DNA from: Nonomuraea sp. MG754425
GTDB lineage: Bacteria > Actinomycetota > Actinomycetes > Streptosporangiales > Streptosporangiaceae
DNA length: 64,000 nt
Direction of reading: 5' to 3'
Assembly (NCBI RefSeq): GCF_021699195.1
Contig: NZ_SSXE01000001.1
Span: 1-64,000 of the forward strand
Shown: piece after piece, positions 8,448 to 16,678 of the stretch
Position numbering within the stretch: the first letter of the stretch is position 1
Layout of the letters: each line of letters starts with the position of its first letter
Position numbers and translations under genes: made by a program
The notes under the pieces: model-generated
Databases searched by the model: none
Told to the model about the DNA's origin: nothing
Seen by the model: the letters and a program-made list of their open reading frames with translations, nothing else

Positions 8448-8599
8448 TGCTTCTCCCTCTTGAAGTAGGCGACGAGCTGCTCGGGCGTGGCGCCCTGGAC
8501 GATCTGGACCAGCTCCCAGCCGTCGGCGCCGAAGTTGTCGAGGATCATCTTCGTGTTGTGGATCAACACGGGGGCCGTGAGGTACTCCCATTTCTTCAT
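8444..8599 (-). CDS. Small DUF4177-type protein
   Basis: A 51-residue protein beginning MKKWEYLTAPVLIHN and containing DNFGADGWELVQIV, the core of DUF4177 proteins. It is acidic-to-neutral, without signal peptide or membrane segment. The ATG is at 8597-8599; the stop overlaps the ridA GTG start by four bases. A small gene in this position is also found beside the RidA and ArsA genes in other actinobacteria. It is divergent from the first ArsA ATPase gene, with a 77-bp promoter region between them. The molecular role is unknown. Confidence 0.8.
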   Translation of the reverse strand: MKKWEYLTAPVLIHNTKMILDNFGADGWELVQIVQGATPEQLVAYFKREKQ

Positions 8600-8676
8600 G
8601 GGGATCAGATTAGTGTGAGCAATCTCAAAGCTCGGCCGCAGACTGACGACAAGTGACCGTTCGGTAGCGTGGATTC

Positions 8677-9678
8677 GTGGATTCTCCCGACCCGGATTGG
8701 GCCGACGTAAGACTGCACGTCGTCACCGGCAAGGGCGGCACCGGCAAGACGACCGTCGCCGCCGCTCTCGCTCTCGCCCTCGCCTCGGGCGGTCGCAAGG
8801 TGCTGCTCGTGGAGGTGGAGGGCAGGCAGGGCATCGCGCAGATCTTCGACCTGCCCCCGCTGCCGTACGAGGAGCGCCGGATCGCCGTGGCGCCGTCCGG
8901 CGGCGACGTCTACGCGCTGGCCATCGACCCCGAAGAGGCCATGCTCGAGTACATGGAGATGTTCTACGGGATGCGCAGGGCCGGCCGGGCGCTGACCAAG
9001 ATGGGCATCGTCGACTTCGCCACCACCGTGGCCCCCGGCTTCCGCGACGTGCTCGTCACGGGCAAGACCACCGAGGCCGTACGCAGGCGCGGCAGGAACG
9101 GCCGCCGCGTCTACGACGCCGTCGTGCTCGACGCGCCCCCCACGGGCCGCATCACCCGCTTCCTCAACGTCACCAAGGAGGTGGCCGGCCTGGCCAGGGT
9201 CGGCCCCATCAAGAACCACTCGGATCTCGTCAGCGGCGTCGTGAAGTCCCCCGAGACGGCTGTGCATTTCGTCACGTTGCTGGAGGAGATGCCGGTGCAG
9301 GAGACGCTCGACGGCATCGCCGAATTGCGTTCGGCCGGGCTCCCCGCCGGGGGGATTTTCATCAACATGGTGCGTCAGTCCCTGCTGCCACAGGCAGCTC
9401 TTGACTCCGCTGTCAAGGGCCGCCTCGACCCCGACGAGATCGTCCTGGGCCTCAAGGCGGCCGGCGTGGCCGACGGCGCGCAGGCCACCGAGCTGGCCGC
9501 GGCGCTCGCCGGCGAGGTTGTCGAGCACGCCCACCGCACCGAGCTGGAACGGGCCGAGCGCGAGACCCTCGCCGGAGCCGGAGTGACGAGCTACGAGCTG
9601 CCGCTGCTGGCCGACGGCGTGGACCTGGCCGGCCTGTACGAGCTGGCAGAGACCATGCGCACCCAGGGAGCAGCGTGA
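8677..9678 (+). CDS. ArsA-type anion/tail-anchored-protein ATPase, first subunit
   Basis: A 333-residue P-loop ATPase of the ArsA/GET3 (deviant Walker A) group. The P-loop GKGGTGKTT is at residues 18-26 with the signature lysine, and VVLDAPPTGR is the switch/Walker B region. It corresponds to mycobacterial Rv3679, whose partner Rv3680 is the next gene; the pair forms a complex linked to envelope stress in that genus. The start is GTG at 8677. The stop overlaps the second ATPase start in a GTGA junction, fitting stoichiometric synthesis. No arsenic genes are nearby, so an arsenite role is unlikely. Confidence 0.9.
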   Translation: MDSPDPDWADVRLHVVTGKGGTGKTTVAAALALALASGGRKVLLVEVEGRQGIAQIFDLPPLPYEERRIAVAPSGGDVYALAIDPEEAMLEYMEMFYGMRRAGRALTKMGIVDFATTVAPGFRDVLVTGKTTEAVRRRGRNGRRVYDAVVLDAPPTGRITRFLNVTKEVAGLARVGPIKNHSDLVSGVVKSPETAVHFVTLLEEMPVQETLDGIAELRSAGLPAGGIFINMVRQSLLPQAALDSAVKGRLDPDEIVLGLKAAGVADGAQATELAAALAGEVVEHAHRTELERAERETLAGAGVTSYELPLLADGVDLAGLYELAETMRTQGAA

Positions 9679-10802
9679 AGACACCCGCCAGGCTCGACAT
9701 CGACGCCATCCTCGACGACGAGGGCACCAGGATCATCGTCTGCTGCGGCGCCGGCGGCGTGGGCAAGACCACGACCGCGGCGGCCCTCGGCCTGCGCGCC
9801 GCCGAACGCGGCAGGTGCGCGGTCGTGCTGACCGTCGACCCCGCCAGACGCCTGGCCCAGTCGATGGGGCTGACCGAGCTGGACAACACCCCGCGCCTGG
9901 TCAGCTCGCCCGAGGGCGGGGGCCGGCTCTACGCGATGATGCTGGACATGAAGCGCACGTTCGACGAGATCATCGAGGCGCACGCCGATCCCGCCCGCGC
10001 CCGCCAGATCCTGTCGAACCCCTTCTACCAGTCCCTGTCGTCCAGCTTCTCGGGCACGCAGGAGTACATGGCGATGGAGAAGCTGGGTCAGCTCCGCCGC
10101 TCCGACGAGTGGGACCTGATCATCGTGGACACGCCGCCCTCACGCTCGGCGCTCGACTTCCTCGACGCCCCCGAGCGGCTCGGGCGCTTCCTCGACGGCC
10201 GGTTCATCAAGCTGCTGACCGCGCCCGCCAAGGCAGGCGGGCGCAGCGCGTTCCGGCTGCTCAACGCCGGGTTCGGGTTGATGGCCGGAGCGATGACGAA
10301 GCTGCTCGGCGCCCAGGTGATCAAGGATCTCCAGACGTTCGTGTCAGCGCTCGACGCGGTGTTCGGCGGGTTCAGGCAGCGGGCCGAGATGACGTACCAA
10401 CTGCTTCAGGCGCCCGGCACGGCCTTCCTGGTGGTGGCCGCGCCCGAGCGCGACGCGATGCGCGAGGCGTCCTACTTCGTCGAACGCCTGGCCGAGGAGC
10501 GCATGCCCCTGGCTGGCCTCGTCGTCAACCGTGTGCACACATCGCCCGCCTCCGGACTCTCCGCCGCCCGCAGCGCCGCCGCCGCGGAGGACTTGGAGTC
10601 GAGGGGCGAGCACGAGCTCACCGCCGCCGTGCTGCGGCTGCACGCCGGGCGGATGCAACTCTCCGCCCGCGAACACCGCGAGCAGGAGCATTTCATCTCG
10701 GCCCACCCCACGGTGCCCGTGGTGCGGGTACGCGCCATGTCCGAGGACGTACACGATCTCACCGGTCTGCGGCAGATCGGAGATCTGCTGGCCACCGCAT
10801 AG
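9675..10802 (+). CDS. ArsA-type ATPase, second subunit
   Basis: A 375-residue partner ATPase with the deviant P-loop GAGGVGKTT at residues 25-33, LTVDPARRLA after it, and the Walker B/switch IIVDTPPSRSALDFLDAP. The helical FLVVAAPERDAMREASYFVERL segment matches the ArsA family C-terminal part. It corresponds to Rv3680. The GTG start (9675) overlaps the previous stop. A perfect 12-bp stem hairpin follows three bases after the stop, ending the two-gene operon. Predicted cytosolic or membrane-associated; client protein unknown. Confidence 0.9.
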   Translation: MKTPARLDIDAILDDEGTRIIVCCGAGGVGKTTTAAALGLRAAERGRCAVVLTVDPARRLAQSMGLTELDNTPRLVSSPEGGGRLYAMMLDMKRTFDEIIEAHADPARARQILSNPFYQSLSSSFSGTQEYMAMEKLGQLRRSDEWDLIIVDTPPSRSALDFLDAPERLGRFLDGRFIKLLTAPAKAGGRSAFRLLNAGFGLMAGAMTKLLGAQVIKDLQTFVSALDAVFGGFRQRAEMTYQLLQAPGTAFLVVAAPERDAMREASYFVERLAEERMPLAGLVVNRVHTSPASGLSAARSAAAAEDLESRGEHELTAAVLRLHAGRMQLSAREHREQEHFISAHPTVPVVRVRAMSEDVHDLTGLRQIGDLLATA

Positions 10803-10804
10803 AG

Positions 10805-10832
10805 GTACGGCCGGCGGCGGCGCCGGCCGTAC
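10805..10832. terminator. Bidirectional hairpin terminator, perfect 12-bp stem
   Basis: GTACGGCCGGCG (10805-10816), a GCGG loop and CGCCGGCCGTAC (10821-10832) form a perfect 12-bp stem. It lies between the converging stops of the second ArsA gene and the WhiB gene. There is no T-tract, which is common for high-GC actinobacterial terminators, so it can serve both strands. Confidence 0.8.
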
Positions 10833-10849
10833 GCGGTCGCCGGGCTGGA

Positions 10850-11146
10850 TCAGCCCGCGATCAGCTCGTTGGTTCGTTCGTACTCTTCCTTGGCGGACTC
10901 GAGCAGTTCGCGCCACGAGTCCACGTCGGGCCGCCGTCGAAGCAGCGCACGTCGTTCCCGTTCGGTCATACCGCCCCAGACCCCGAACTCGATGCGGTTG
11001 TCCAGCGCATCGGCGAGGCACTCAGTACGGACCGGGCAGCCACGGCAGATGAGCTTCGCTCTGTTCTGCGCGGCGCCCTGCACGAACAGGGCATCCGGAT
11101 CCGCACCCTTACAGGCGGCACGGGAGGTCCAATCCGTGATCCACAT
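10850..11146 (-). CDS. whiB4: WhiB-family Fe-S transcriptional regulator (WhiB4/WblA type)
   Basis: A 98-residue regulator with the four cluster ligands Cys12, Cys34, Cys37 and Cys43 (C-X21-C-X2-C-X5-C), the GVWGG turn at residues 55-59 and a basic C-terminal stretch RALLRRRP. The FVQGAAQNRAK segment before the second Cys is characteristic of the WhiB4/WblA subgroup. Those proteins sense oxidative stress in mycobacteria and control antibiotic production and development in Streptomyces. The start is ATG 11144-11146. It is divergent from the penicillin-binding protein gene, the same arrangement as whiB4-ponA2. Confidence 0.92.
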   Translation of the reverse strand: MWITDWTSRAACKGADPDALFVQGAAQNRAKLICRGCPVRTECLADALDNRIEFGVWGGMTERERRALLRRRPDVDSWRELLESAKEEYERTNELIAG

Positions 11147-11389
11147 TTTTCGACCCCACTCCCCTTAGGTGGTCAGTCGTCATTTGGGGCCGACGGGCGC
11201 GGGCGCCGAGCCTCCGTATTCAGTTGCCGCAGAGGAGAACGTACGCAACTAGACGTTCGGGCCGACAGACCCCAGAGGACCAATTTCTCGCCGCGGTCTT
11301 GACCGGGAATGACTAGTCACCCCCGTCAGTCAAGGCGAAATGGTGTCGTGCTACCGATTCGGTCAGTCTTTCCGCGTACTCTTGGTACC

Positions 11390-13654
11390 GTGCAAGCGCA
11401 GCGCAAAGATCGCTCCAACCCCGTACTGAACGTCCTGCGACTCCTGATCGCAGGCGGGGCGGCGGGTGTGCTCGCCGCTGCCGTGGCGCTGCCGGCGGTA
11501 GGCGGTGCGGGCATGTCCACCAGGGGCGCCGTCGAGGCACTCGACCTCAAGCCCGAAGAGCTCGACGAACCTCCTCTGTCCGAACGCACCGAGATCTTTG
11601 ACGCCGACGGCAAGAAGATCGCCCAGTTCTACTTCGAGAACCGGCAGTCCGTGACCCTCGACAAGGTTGCCCCGATCATGCAGACGGCGCTGATCGCGAT
11701 CGAGGACTTCCGTTTCTACCAGCACGGGCCGATCGATGTGGAGGGAACGGTAAGAGCGCTTCTCAAGAATGTGACCAGCGGTGGCGTCACGCAGGGCGGC
11801 TCGTCGATCACCCAGCAGTACGTCAAGCAGGTTCTGGTCAACAAGGCCGAGACGCCCGAGGAGCAGGCGGCTGCCATCGCGCCGACCGTCTCGCGCAAGT
11901 TGTCCGAGTTGCGGAACGCCATGGCGATCGAGAAGAAGTACAGCAAGAACCAGATTCTTGAGAAGTACCTCAACATCGCCTACTTCGGCGCGGGCGCCCA
12001 CGGCGTCCAGGCCGCGGCCAAGCGCTTCTTCGACAAGCCGGCCTCCGAGCTCAACCTCGTCGAGGCCGCCACGCTCGCCGGCGCGGTGCAGAACCCCGCG
12101 CGCACCGACCCCAACATCGGCGCCGAGTCCCGCAAGCTGCTGCAGGACCGGCGCAACATCGTCCTCGACCGGATGGCCGAGCTCGGCAAGATCACGCCGG
12201 CGGAGGCCGCCGAGGCCAAGAAGAAGAAGCTGGGCTTCAAGGACGTCAAGGTGCCCGGCGGGTGCGAGGCCAGCAAGTATCCGTACTTCTGCCTCTACGT
12301 CCAGTACGAGATCCTCAACAACGAGGACTTCGGCAAGAACCAGGACGAGCGCAGGAAGCTGCTCCAGCGCGGCGGCCTGAAGATCAGGACCACGCTCGAC
12401 GCGAAGATGCAGAGCGCCGCCGAGAAGGCGATCAAGAAGTACGTCAGCACCAAGGACAAGCCCGTCGCCTCGCAGGCCATGGTCGTCCCCGGCACCGGCG
12501 AGATCAAGGCGATGGCCGCCTCGCGGAAGTTCGGCGGCGACAAGAAGCAGAACGAGATGAGCTACAACATCGTGGCCGATGCCGCGCACGGCGGCGGGCG
12601 CGGGTTCCAGCAGGGCTCGACGGCCAAGGTCTACACCCTGGCCGCCGCCCTGGAGGCGGGCATGAAGTACGACGACGGCTTCCCCTCCCCCGCCGGCTAC
12701 ACCGCCAGTGGCTACAACTCGTTCAAGAACTGCAAGAACCAGAACGTCGGCGACCCGTCCCACACCGTGCGCAACTCCAGCGAGGGCGGCGGCGGCTTCA
12801 AGACGCTGCAATCCGGCACCTGGGGCTCGGTGAACACGTTCTTCGTCAAGCTGCAGGAGGAAGTCGGGCTCTGCGACGTGGTCAAGATGGCCAAGAAGCT
12901 CGGCGTCAAGCGGGCCGACGGGCAGAAGCTGTCGGAGGTCGAGACGTTCACGCTCGGGGTCAACGAGGTCGACCCCGTCACGATCGCCAGCTCGTACGCC
13001 GTCTTCGCCTCGCGCGGCCAGTACTGCCGGCCGCTGGCCATCACCGAGATCAAGGACCGCTACGGCAAGGCCACCCAGTACAAGCCGAAGTGCTCGCAGG
13101 TGCTGGAGGAGGAGGTCGCCGACGCGGTCAACGGCATCCTGTCCGGGGTGTTCACCAAGGGCACGATGACGGAGGTCGGCGGCATCGGCCGCGACGCGGC
13201 CGGCAAGACGGGCACGACCGACAACTACATGTCGGCCTGGTTCGCCGGTTACACGCCCAACCTGGCCTCCGCCGTCAGCCTCGGCGACCCGCGCGGCACC
13301 TCGGCGCACAAGCTGATCGGGATCACGATCGGCGGGCGGTACTACCCCTACGTCTACGGCGCGTCGATCTCCGGGCGGATCTGGAAGGACTCGATGCTCC
13401 AGGCGCTCAAGGGGGTCGCGGCGACCGACTTCACGGCGGTCGACAGGTCACGCTTCGGCGGTTGCGGCGACAACTGCGCGCCCAAGCCGAAGAAGGAGAA
13501 GAAGGACGACGAAGGGCCGCGCGACCCGTTCGACATCTTCAACCCGGGCAACGGCGACGGCCCGCCGGACGGACGCGGCGACGGACGTGGTGACGGCCGG
13601 GGCGACGGGCGCGGGCGCGGTGGCGACGCCGGGCCGATCACCCCGGGCCGCTGA
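11390..13654 (+). CDS. ponA2: Bifunctional class A penicillin-binding protein (PonA2-like)
   Basis: A 754-residue peptidoglycan synthase. A single N-terminal membrane anchor (about 12-35) precedes a GT51 glycosyltransferase domain with catalytic Glu105 (IEDFRFYQHG) and GGSSITQQYVKQ. The transpeptidase follows, with SxxK at Ser410 (STAK), SVN at Ser480 and KTG at Lys606. The C-terminal tail is low-complexity, with DGRG repeats, instead of the PASTA domain of mycobacterial PonA2. The frame is open from 11309, but GTG 11390 gives the expected N-terminus. Neither start has a ribosome-binding site, and TACTCT at 11377-11382 would make the GTG transcript leaderless. It is divergent from whiB4. Confidence 0.92.
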   Translation: MQAQRKDRSNPVLNVLRLLIAGGAAGVLAAAVALPAVGGAGMSTRGAVEALDLKPEELDEPPLSERTEIFDADGKKIAQFYFENRQSVTLDKVAPIMQTALIAIEDFRFYQHGPIDVEGTVRALLKNVTSGGVTQGGSSITQQYVKQVLVNKAETPEEQAAAIAPTVSRKLSELRNAMAIEKKYSKNQILEKYLNIAYFGAGAHGVQAAAKRFFDKPASELNLVEAATLAGAVQNPARTDPNIGAESRKLLQDRRNIVLDRMAELGKITPAEAAEAKKKKLGFKDVKVPGGCEASKYPYFCLYVQYEILNNEDFGKNQDERRKLLQRGGLKIRTTLDAKMQSAAEKAIKKYVSTKDKPVASQAMVVPGTGEIKAMAASRKFGGDKKQNEMSYNIVADAAHGGGRGFQQGSTAKVYTLAAALEAGMKYDDGFPSPAGYTASGYNSFKNCKNQNVGDPSHTVRNSSEGGGGFKTLQSGTWGSVNTFFVKLQEEVGLCDVVKMAKKLGVKRADGQKLSEVETFTLGVNEVDPVTIASSYAVFASRGQYCRPLAITEIKDRYGKATQYKPKCSQVLEEEVADAVNGILSGVFTKGTMTEVGGIGRDAAGKTGTTDNYMSAWFAGYTPNLASAVSLGDPRGTSAHKLIGITIGGRYYPYVYGASISGRIWKDSMLQALKGVAATDFTAVDRSRFGGCGDNCAPKPKKEKKDDEGPRDPFDIFNPGNGDGPPDGRGDGRGDGRGDGRGRGGDAGPITPGR

Positions 13655-13692
13655 GAGGCGCCCCCCGGGGGGTTGGCGAGATCGGTGGGGTG

Positions 13693-13727
13693 GGCCCCGT
13701 CTCGGCGGGGCCTCAGAGGCTCTGAGG
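13693..13727. terminator. Two adjacent hairpins after the penicillin-binding protein gene
   Basis: GGCCCCG (13693-13699) pairs with CGGGGCC (13706-13712). Immediately after, CCTCAGAG (13711-13718) and CTCTGAGG (13720-13727) form a perfect 8-bp palindrome around one base. The two hairpins share two bases, so they are mutually exclusive. They lie between convergent genes in a GC-rich 267-bp gap that otherwise holds no plausible gene. Confidence 0.6.
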
Positions 13728-13921
13728 GCGCCCCCAGAGCGGTTCTGGGCGCCCCTTGGGCCCTCCCGGGCTCTCTGGGCGCTCTGCGGCCCTTCGGGCG
13801 GTGTGGAGAGGGCGGCCGGCGGGCGCCTGAGCGCCCGGCCCCTACCGGACAGCTTCGAGCTTTACCGGACGGCTTGAGCCGCGGCCGAGAACCGGGCTCG
13901 GCGGCTGCCGGGGTGGTGAGG

Positions 13922-14380
13922 CTAGCCCGCGGCCAGCCGGGCCTTGACCGCGGCAGCCACCCGACCGCCCTCGGCGCGCCCGGCCACCTTCGGGTTGACC
14001 GCCTTCATGACCTGCCCCATCGCCTGCGGCCCCGCGGCGCCGGTCTCGGCTACGGCGGCCTCCACCAGCGTCTTCAGCTCCTCGTCGGAGAGCTGCGCGG
14101 GCAGGTACTCCTCCAGCACCGCCTGCTCGGCCAGCTCGGCCTCGGCCTGCTCCTTGCGCCCCGCGTTGCCGAACGCCTCGGCCGCCTCGCGCCGCTTCTT
14201 GGCCTCCTTCGTCAGGACCTTGACGACCTCGTCGTCCGAGAGCTGCCTCGCCGTCTTGCCCGCGACCTCCTCGACGTTGATCGCGGCCAGGGCCATGCGG
14301 ACCGTGCGGAGGCGGACCTCGTCCTTGTTCTTCAGCGAGGCCGTCAAGTCGGCCTTCAGCTTGTCCTTCAATGCGCTCAT
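13922..14380 (-). CDS. GatB/YqeY domain-containing protein
   Basis: A 152-residue helical protein of the YqeY family, related to the tail domain of the GatB subunit of tRNA amidotransferase. Recognisable segments are MSALKDKLKADLTASLKNKD, the KTARQLSDDEVVKVLTKEAKKRREA helix, and QAMGQVMKAVNPKVAGRAEGG near the C-terminus. That last glycine-rich motif is the family hallmark. The ATG at 14378-14380 is preferred over two upstream ATGs because GGAG lies five bases before it. The precise cellular role of free YqeY proteins is not known. Confidence 0.85.
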   Translation of the reverse strand: MSALKDKLKADLTASLKNKDEVRLRTVRMALAAINVEEVAGKTARQLSDDEVVKVLTKEAKKRREAAEAFGNAGRKEQAEAELAEQAVLEEYLPAQLSDEELKTLVEAAVAETGAAGPQAMGQVMKAVNPKVAGRAEGGRVAAAVKARLAAG

Positions 14381-14471
14381 GCGCTCCATCTTGCCGTCTG
14401 CGCGGACCCCCGGGTCGCACCACGGCGTCACCGGGGGTCGCCTGACGCCGGATCTCGGGCATCATGAGTAC

Positions 14472-15365
14472 GTGAGGAAAGCCGTCGCAGTACCCCTGTC
14501 CATGCTCGGTCTCGGCCTGGCCGGGCTGGGTTACGCCTCCGTGGTGGAGCGGAACTGGTTCCGGCTGCGCCGCTTCGACGTGCCCGTGCTGGAGCGCGGC
14601 CAGCGTCCCGTGCGCGTCCTCCACCTGTCGGACCTGCACCTGACGCCGCGCCGGACGATGCTGATCAACTGGGTTCGCTCGCTCGGCGCGCTGGAGCCCG
14701 ACCTCGTCGTCAACACCGGCGACTCCATCGCCCATCCGGACGCCGTCCCCTCGCTCCTGCACGCCCTGGAGCCCCTGCTGTCCCGGCCGGGCCTGTTCGT
14801 CTACGGCTCCAACGACCTCTACGCCCCGAAGCCGAAGAACCCGGCCCGCTACCTGTGGCGTACGTCCAAGAACGAGCGCCGCCAGCACGTGCCCACGCTG
14901 CCCTGGGAGGAGCTGGGGGCGGGCATGGCGGCCGAGGGCTGGCTCGACATGAACAACACCACGGCCCGCGTGAAGGTCGGCGACCTCGACGTGGCGGTGG
15001 CCGGCATCCACGACTCCCACATCTCCCGCGACCGCTACGACCTGGTCGCCGGCCCCGCCCCGTCGGACGCCGACCTCCGCCTGGGCGTCATGCACTCGCC
15101 GGAGCCCCGCAACATGACCCGCTTCGCCACCGACGGCTACCAGCTCCTGCTGGCCGGCCACACGCACGGGGGCCAGCTCTGCATCCCGTTCTACGGCGCC
15201 CTGGTGACGAACTGCGGCATCGACCGCGCCCGGGTCAAGGGGCTCAGCCGCCACGACGCGGCCTGGCTGCACGTCTCCGCCGGCCTCGGCACCTCCCCGT
15301 ACGCCCCGGCCCGCTTCGCCTGCTTCCCGGAGGCGACGCTCCTCACCCTGGTACCCCGGAGATAA
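14472..15365 (+). CDS. Membrane-anchored metallophosphoesterase (Rv3683-like)
   Basis: A 297-residue calcineurin-like phosphoesterase. A short N-terminal hydrophobic anchor (about 4-20) is followed by metal-binding motifs: SDLHL, NTGDS, YGSND (in place of GNHE/D) and GHTHGGQ. The family hydrolyses phosphomonoesters or diesters with a binuclear metal centre. The GTG at 14472 is chosen because the longer upstream frame runs antisense through the YqeY gene. Mycobacterial Rv3683 occupies the same place after ponA2. It is divergent from the YqeY gene and followed by tRNA-Pro. Confidence 0.85.
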   Translation: MRKAVAVPLSMLGLGLAGLGYASVVERNWFRLRRFDVPVLERGQRPVRVLHLSDLHLTPRRTMLINWVRSLGALEPDLVVNTGDSIAHPDAVPSLLHALEPLLSRPGLFVYGSNDLYAPKPKNPARYLWRTSKNERRQHVPTLPWEELGAGMAAEGWLDMNNTTARVKVGDLDVAVAGIHDSHISRDRYDLVAGPAPSDADLRLGVMHSPEPRNMTRFATDGYQLLLAGHTHGGQLCIPFYGALVTNCGIDRARVKGLSRHDAAWLHVSAGLGTSPYAPARFACFPEATLLTLVPRR

Positions 15366-15429
15366 AGGCGGTCACAAACACCTTGGAAGTCCGCTAGACT
15401 TTTTCCAGCACGCGCACGACGGCGTGCAC

Positions 15430-15503
15430 CGGGGTGTAGCGCAGCTTGGCAGCGCGCTTCGTTCGGGACGAAGAGGTCGTGGGTTCAAATCCCGCCACCC
15501 CGA
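15430..15503 (+). tRNA. tRNA-Pro, anticodon CGG
   Basis: A complete 74-base cloverleaf. The acceptor stem is CGGGGTG/CACCCCG with discriminator A, the D-stem GCGC/GCGC, and the anticodon stem CTTCG/CGAAG around loop TTCGGGA (anticodon CGG, reading CCG). The T-arm is GTGGG-TTCAAAT-CCCGC. CCA is not encoded. All stems pair perfectly. Confidence 0.97.
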
Positions 15504-15520
15504 CAGTGTTACCGCAGGTC

Positions 15521-15556
15521 GAGGGCCTGATCGCTGGGAACAGCGATCAGGCCCTC
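15521..15556 (+). terminator. tRNA-Pro terminator, perfect 16-bp hairpin
   Basis: A 16-base arm starting GAGGGCCTGATC (15521-15536), a GGAA loop, and the exact complement (15541-15556) form a very stable stem 17 bases after the tRNA. It is followed by GATCGTTTGTT, a weak T-rich tail. It fits intrinsic termination of the tRNA transcript. Confidence 0.88.
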
Positions 15557-15783
15557 GATCGTTTGTTAGCGTGTCGTTAGTGGTTTGAACCCGATCATGC
15601 GGCCGTTGGCGACCTCAGGCAGCCCTAGAAATCAGTCACCGCTGCATCCGCTTGAACATCTGGTACCTGGCTCCACCGACCAAGCGCTCGGCCCGAAGCG
15701 GGACCACGAGTTCGGGCTGTCTCGTGCGGCCGCACCGGCCCAGGCCCGCCCGCCGATCGCACAGACCCAGCTCGCACCCGACG

Positions 15784-16042
15784 CCCGGAACGTTCTTCTG
15801 GGCCCAGTGGAGCGGACCGTGCCTCATGATGAAGTCCGATCTCGAACAACTCGTCCCGGAATACAGCGGCAGGCTCGTCATCGGGGAACTCAACATCGAC
15901 CGCAACCCGAACACCCCACGCGACTACGGGATCAACGCCATCCCCACCCCTCCTGCTGTTCAAGAACGGCACCGTCGTCGACCGCAGGATCGGCCCGTGG
16001 AGCAAGGCCCAGATCGCGGAGTTCATCCAGTCTCACCTGTGA
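15784..16042 (+). pseudogene. Thioredoxin remnant, frameshifted
   Basis: Two frames together spell a thioredoxin. From about 15793 one reads FFWAQWSGPC, then LVPEYSGRLVIGELNIDRNP and YGINAIPT. At about 15950 the frame shifts and continues LLLFKNGTVVDRRIGPW to a TGA at 16040-16042. The active-site CGPC has become SGPC, losing the nucleophilic cysteine. No start codon with a proper N-terminus is present. It is therefore a decayed gene just downstream of the tRNA-Pro terminator. Confidence 0.75.
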
Positions 16043-16158
16043 ACCACACCGCGACTCACCCTTCCGGCAGGGCCGGACGTCCGACCGCCGACCCAGCGCG
16101 CGGCGAATTCCGCCGACAGAAGTCCGCACTGACGCTGGAGCGCGAGACACCCGGATCA

Positions 16159-16338
16159 TTCAAGTGCCTGTATTGCCTGGTTGTCATAGAGATCAGCACT
16201 CGTCGGGTGCACGTCCTCGGCGTGACCGAGCATCTGACTCGGCGGTGTTTGCGCAGCAGGTCAAGAATCTGATGATCGAACTGGGGGGAGGCTGGCGGGG
16301 TTCCGGTTTCTTGGTGAGCGTACGAGGCCGGGGGCGGT
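16159..16338 (+). pseudogene. Transposase (integrase-core) remnant
   Basis: One frame gives VVIEISTRRVHVLGVTEHL. The next frame continues as VFAQQVKNLMIELGG, then a fragment GSGFLVSVRGRG. This order matches the rve-type integrase core of common actinobacterial transposases (…FFVVEIATRRVHILGVT…, …QQARNLLMDLG…, …FLIRDRD). At least two frameshifts and missing termini show it is a dead fragment. It supports past insertion activity next to the tRNA. Confidence 0.65.
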
Positions 16339-16363
16339 CTGCGTGTCTGTTCCCGTGCTCGGC

Positions 16364-16462
16364 TTGACCAGGGTTGCATTCCACGGCTGGTCGTTGGGCG
16401 GGTTCCTGGCCGCGGCGGCGGTGCTGCGCCGCCCTGCCGTCTTCCACGCCGCCGTGGCCGGG
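16364..16462 (+). pseudogene. Prolyl-oligopeptidase (S9) fragment
   Basis: A short stretch reads RVAFHGWSLGGFLAAAAVLRRP followed by VFHAAVAG. This is the nucleophile elbow of S9 peptidases (GWSxGG) with the following helix. Nothing on either side restores a peptidase, so it is an isolated 33-codon fragment. Confidence 0.55.
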
Positions 16463-16678
16463 ACACGGCCGCCGGGCCGATTCGCGCCGCACCGCACTGG
16501 TCGAACGTCTCGGCCAGCAGCTTGAGCAGTGGGCGGAATCGGACGGCAACGTGGCTGGTGCCATCGCGACGATCTTCGCTCATTGAGGGCGCGGTACAAC
16601 GTGTGAAAGCGCTGCCGGCCACAGGTGGTCGGCGGGCCACCCACCGAGAAGATCGCCAACAACGTCACGGTGCTGCTT
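16463..16678. other. Unassigned gap between fossil fragments and arylsulfatase
   Basis: A forward frame ends at 16586 with a coherent-looking tail (ALVERLGQQLEQWAESDGN…), which may be the end of another lost gene, but I do not recognise it. The remaining bases up to the arylsulfatase stop show no gene, tRNA or clear hairpin. Confidence 0.4.

Noticed and set aside
11310..11319. TGACTAGTCA palindrome upstream of the PBP gene as a regulator site
   Set aside because: A single 10-bp palindrome without a partner copy or link to a regulator.
11363..13309. A 648-codon leftward frame inside the PBP gene
   Set aside because: It is the antisense shadow of a gene with all penicillin-binding motifs; no domain or ribosome-binding site is seen.
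15430..16042. Integrated element with tRNA-derived attachment site
   Set aside because: No integrase gene and no repeat of the tRNA 3' end were noticed, so a defined island boundary cannot be supported.
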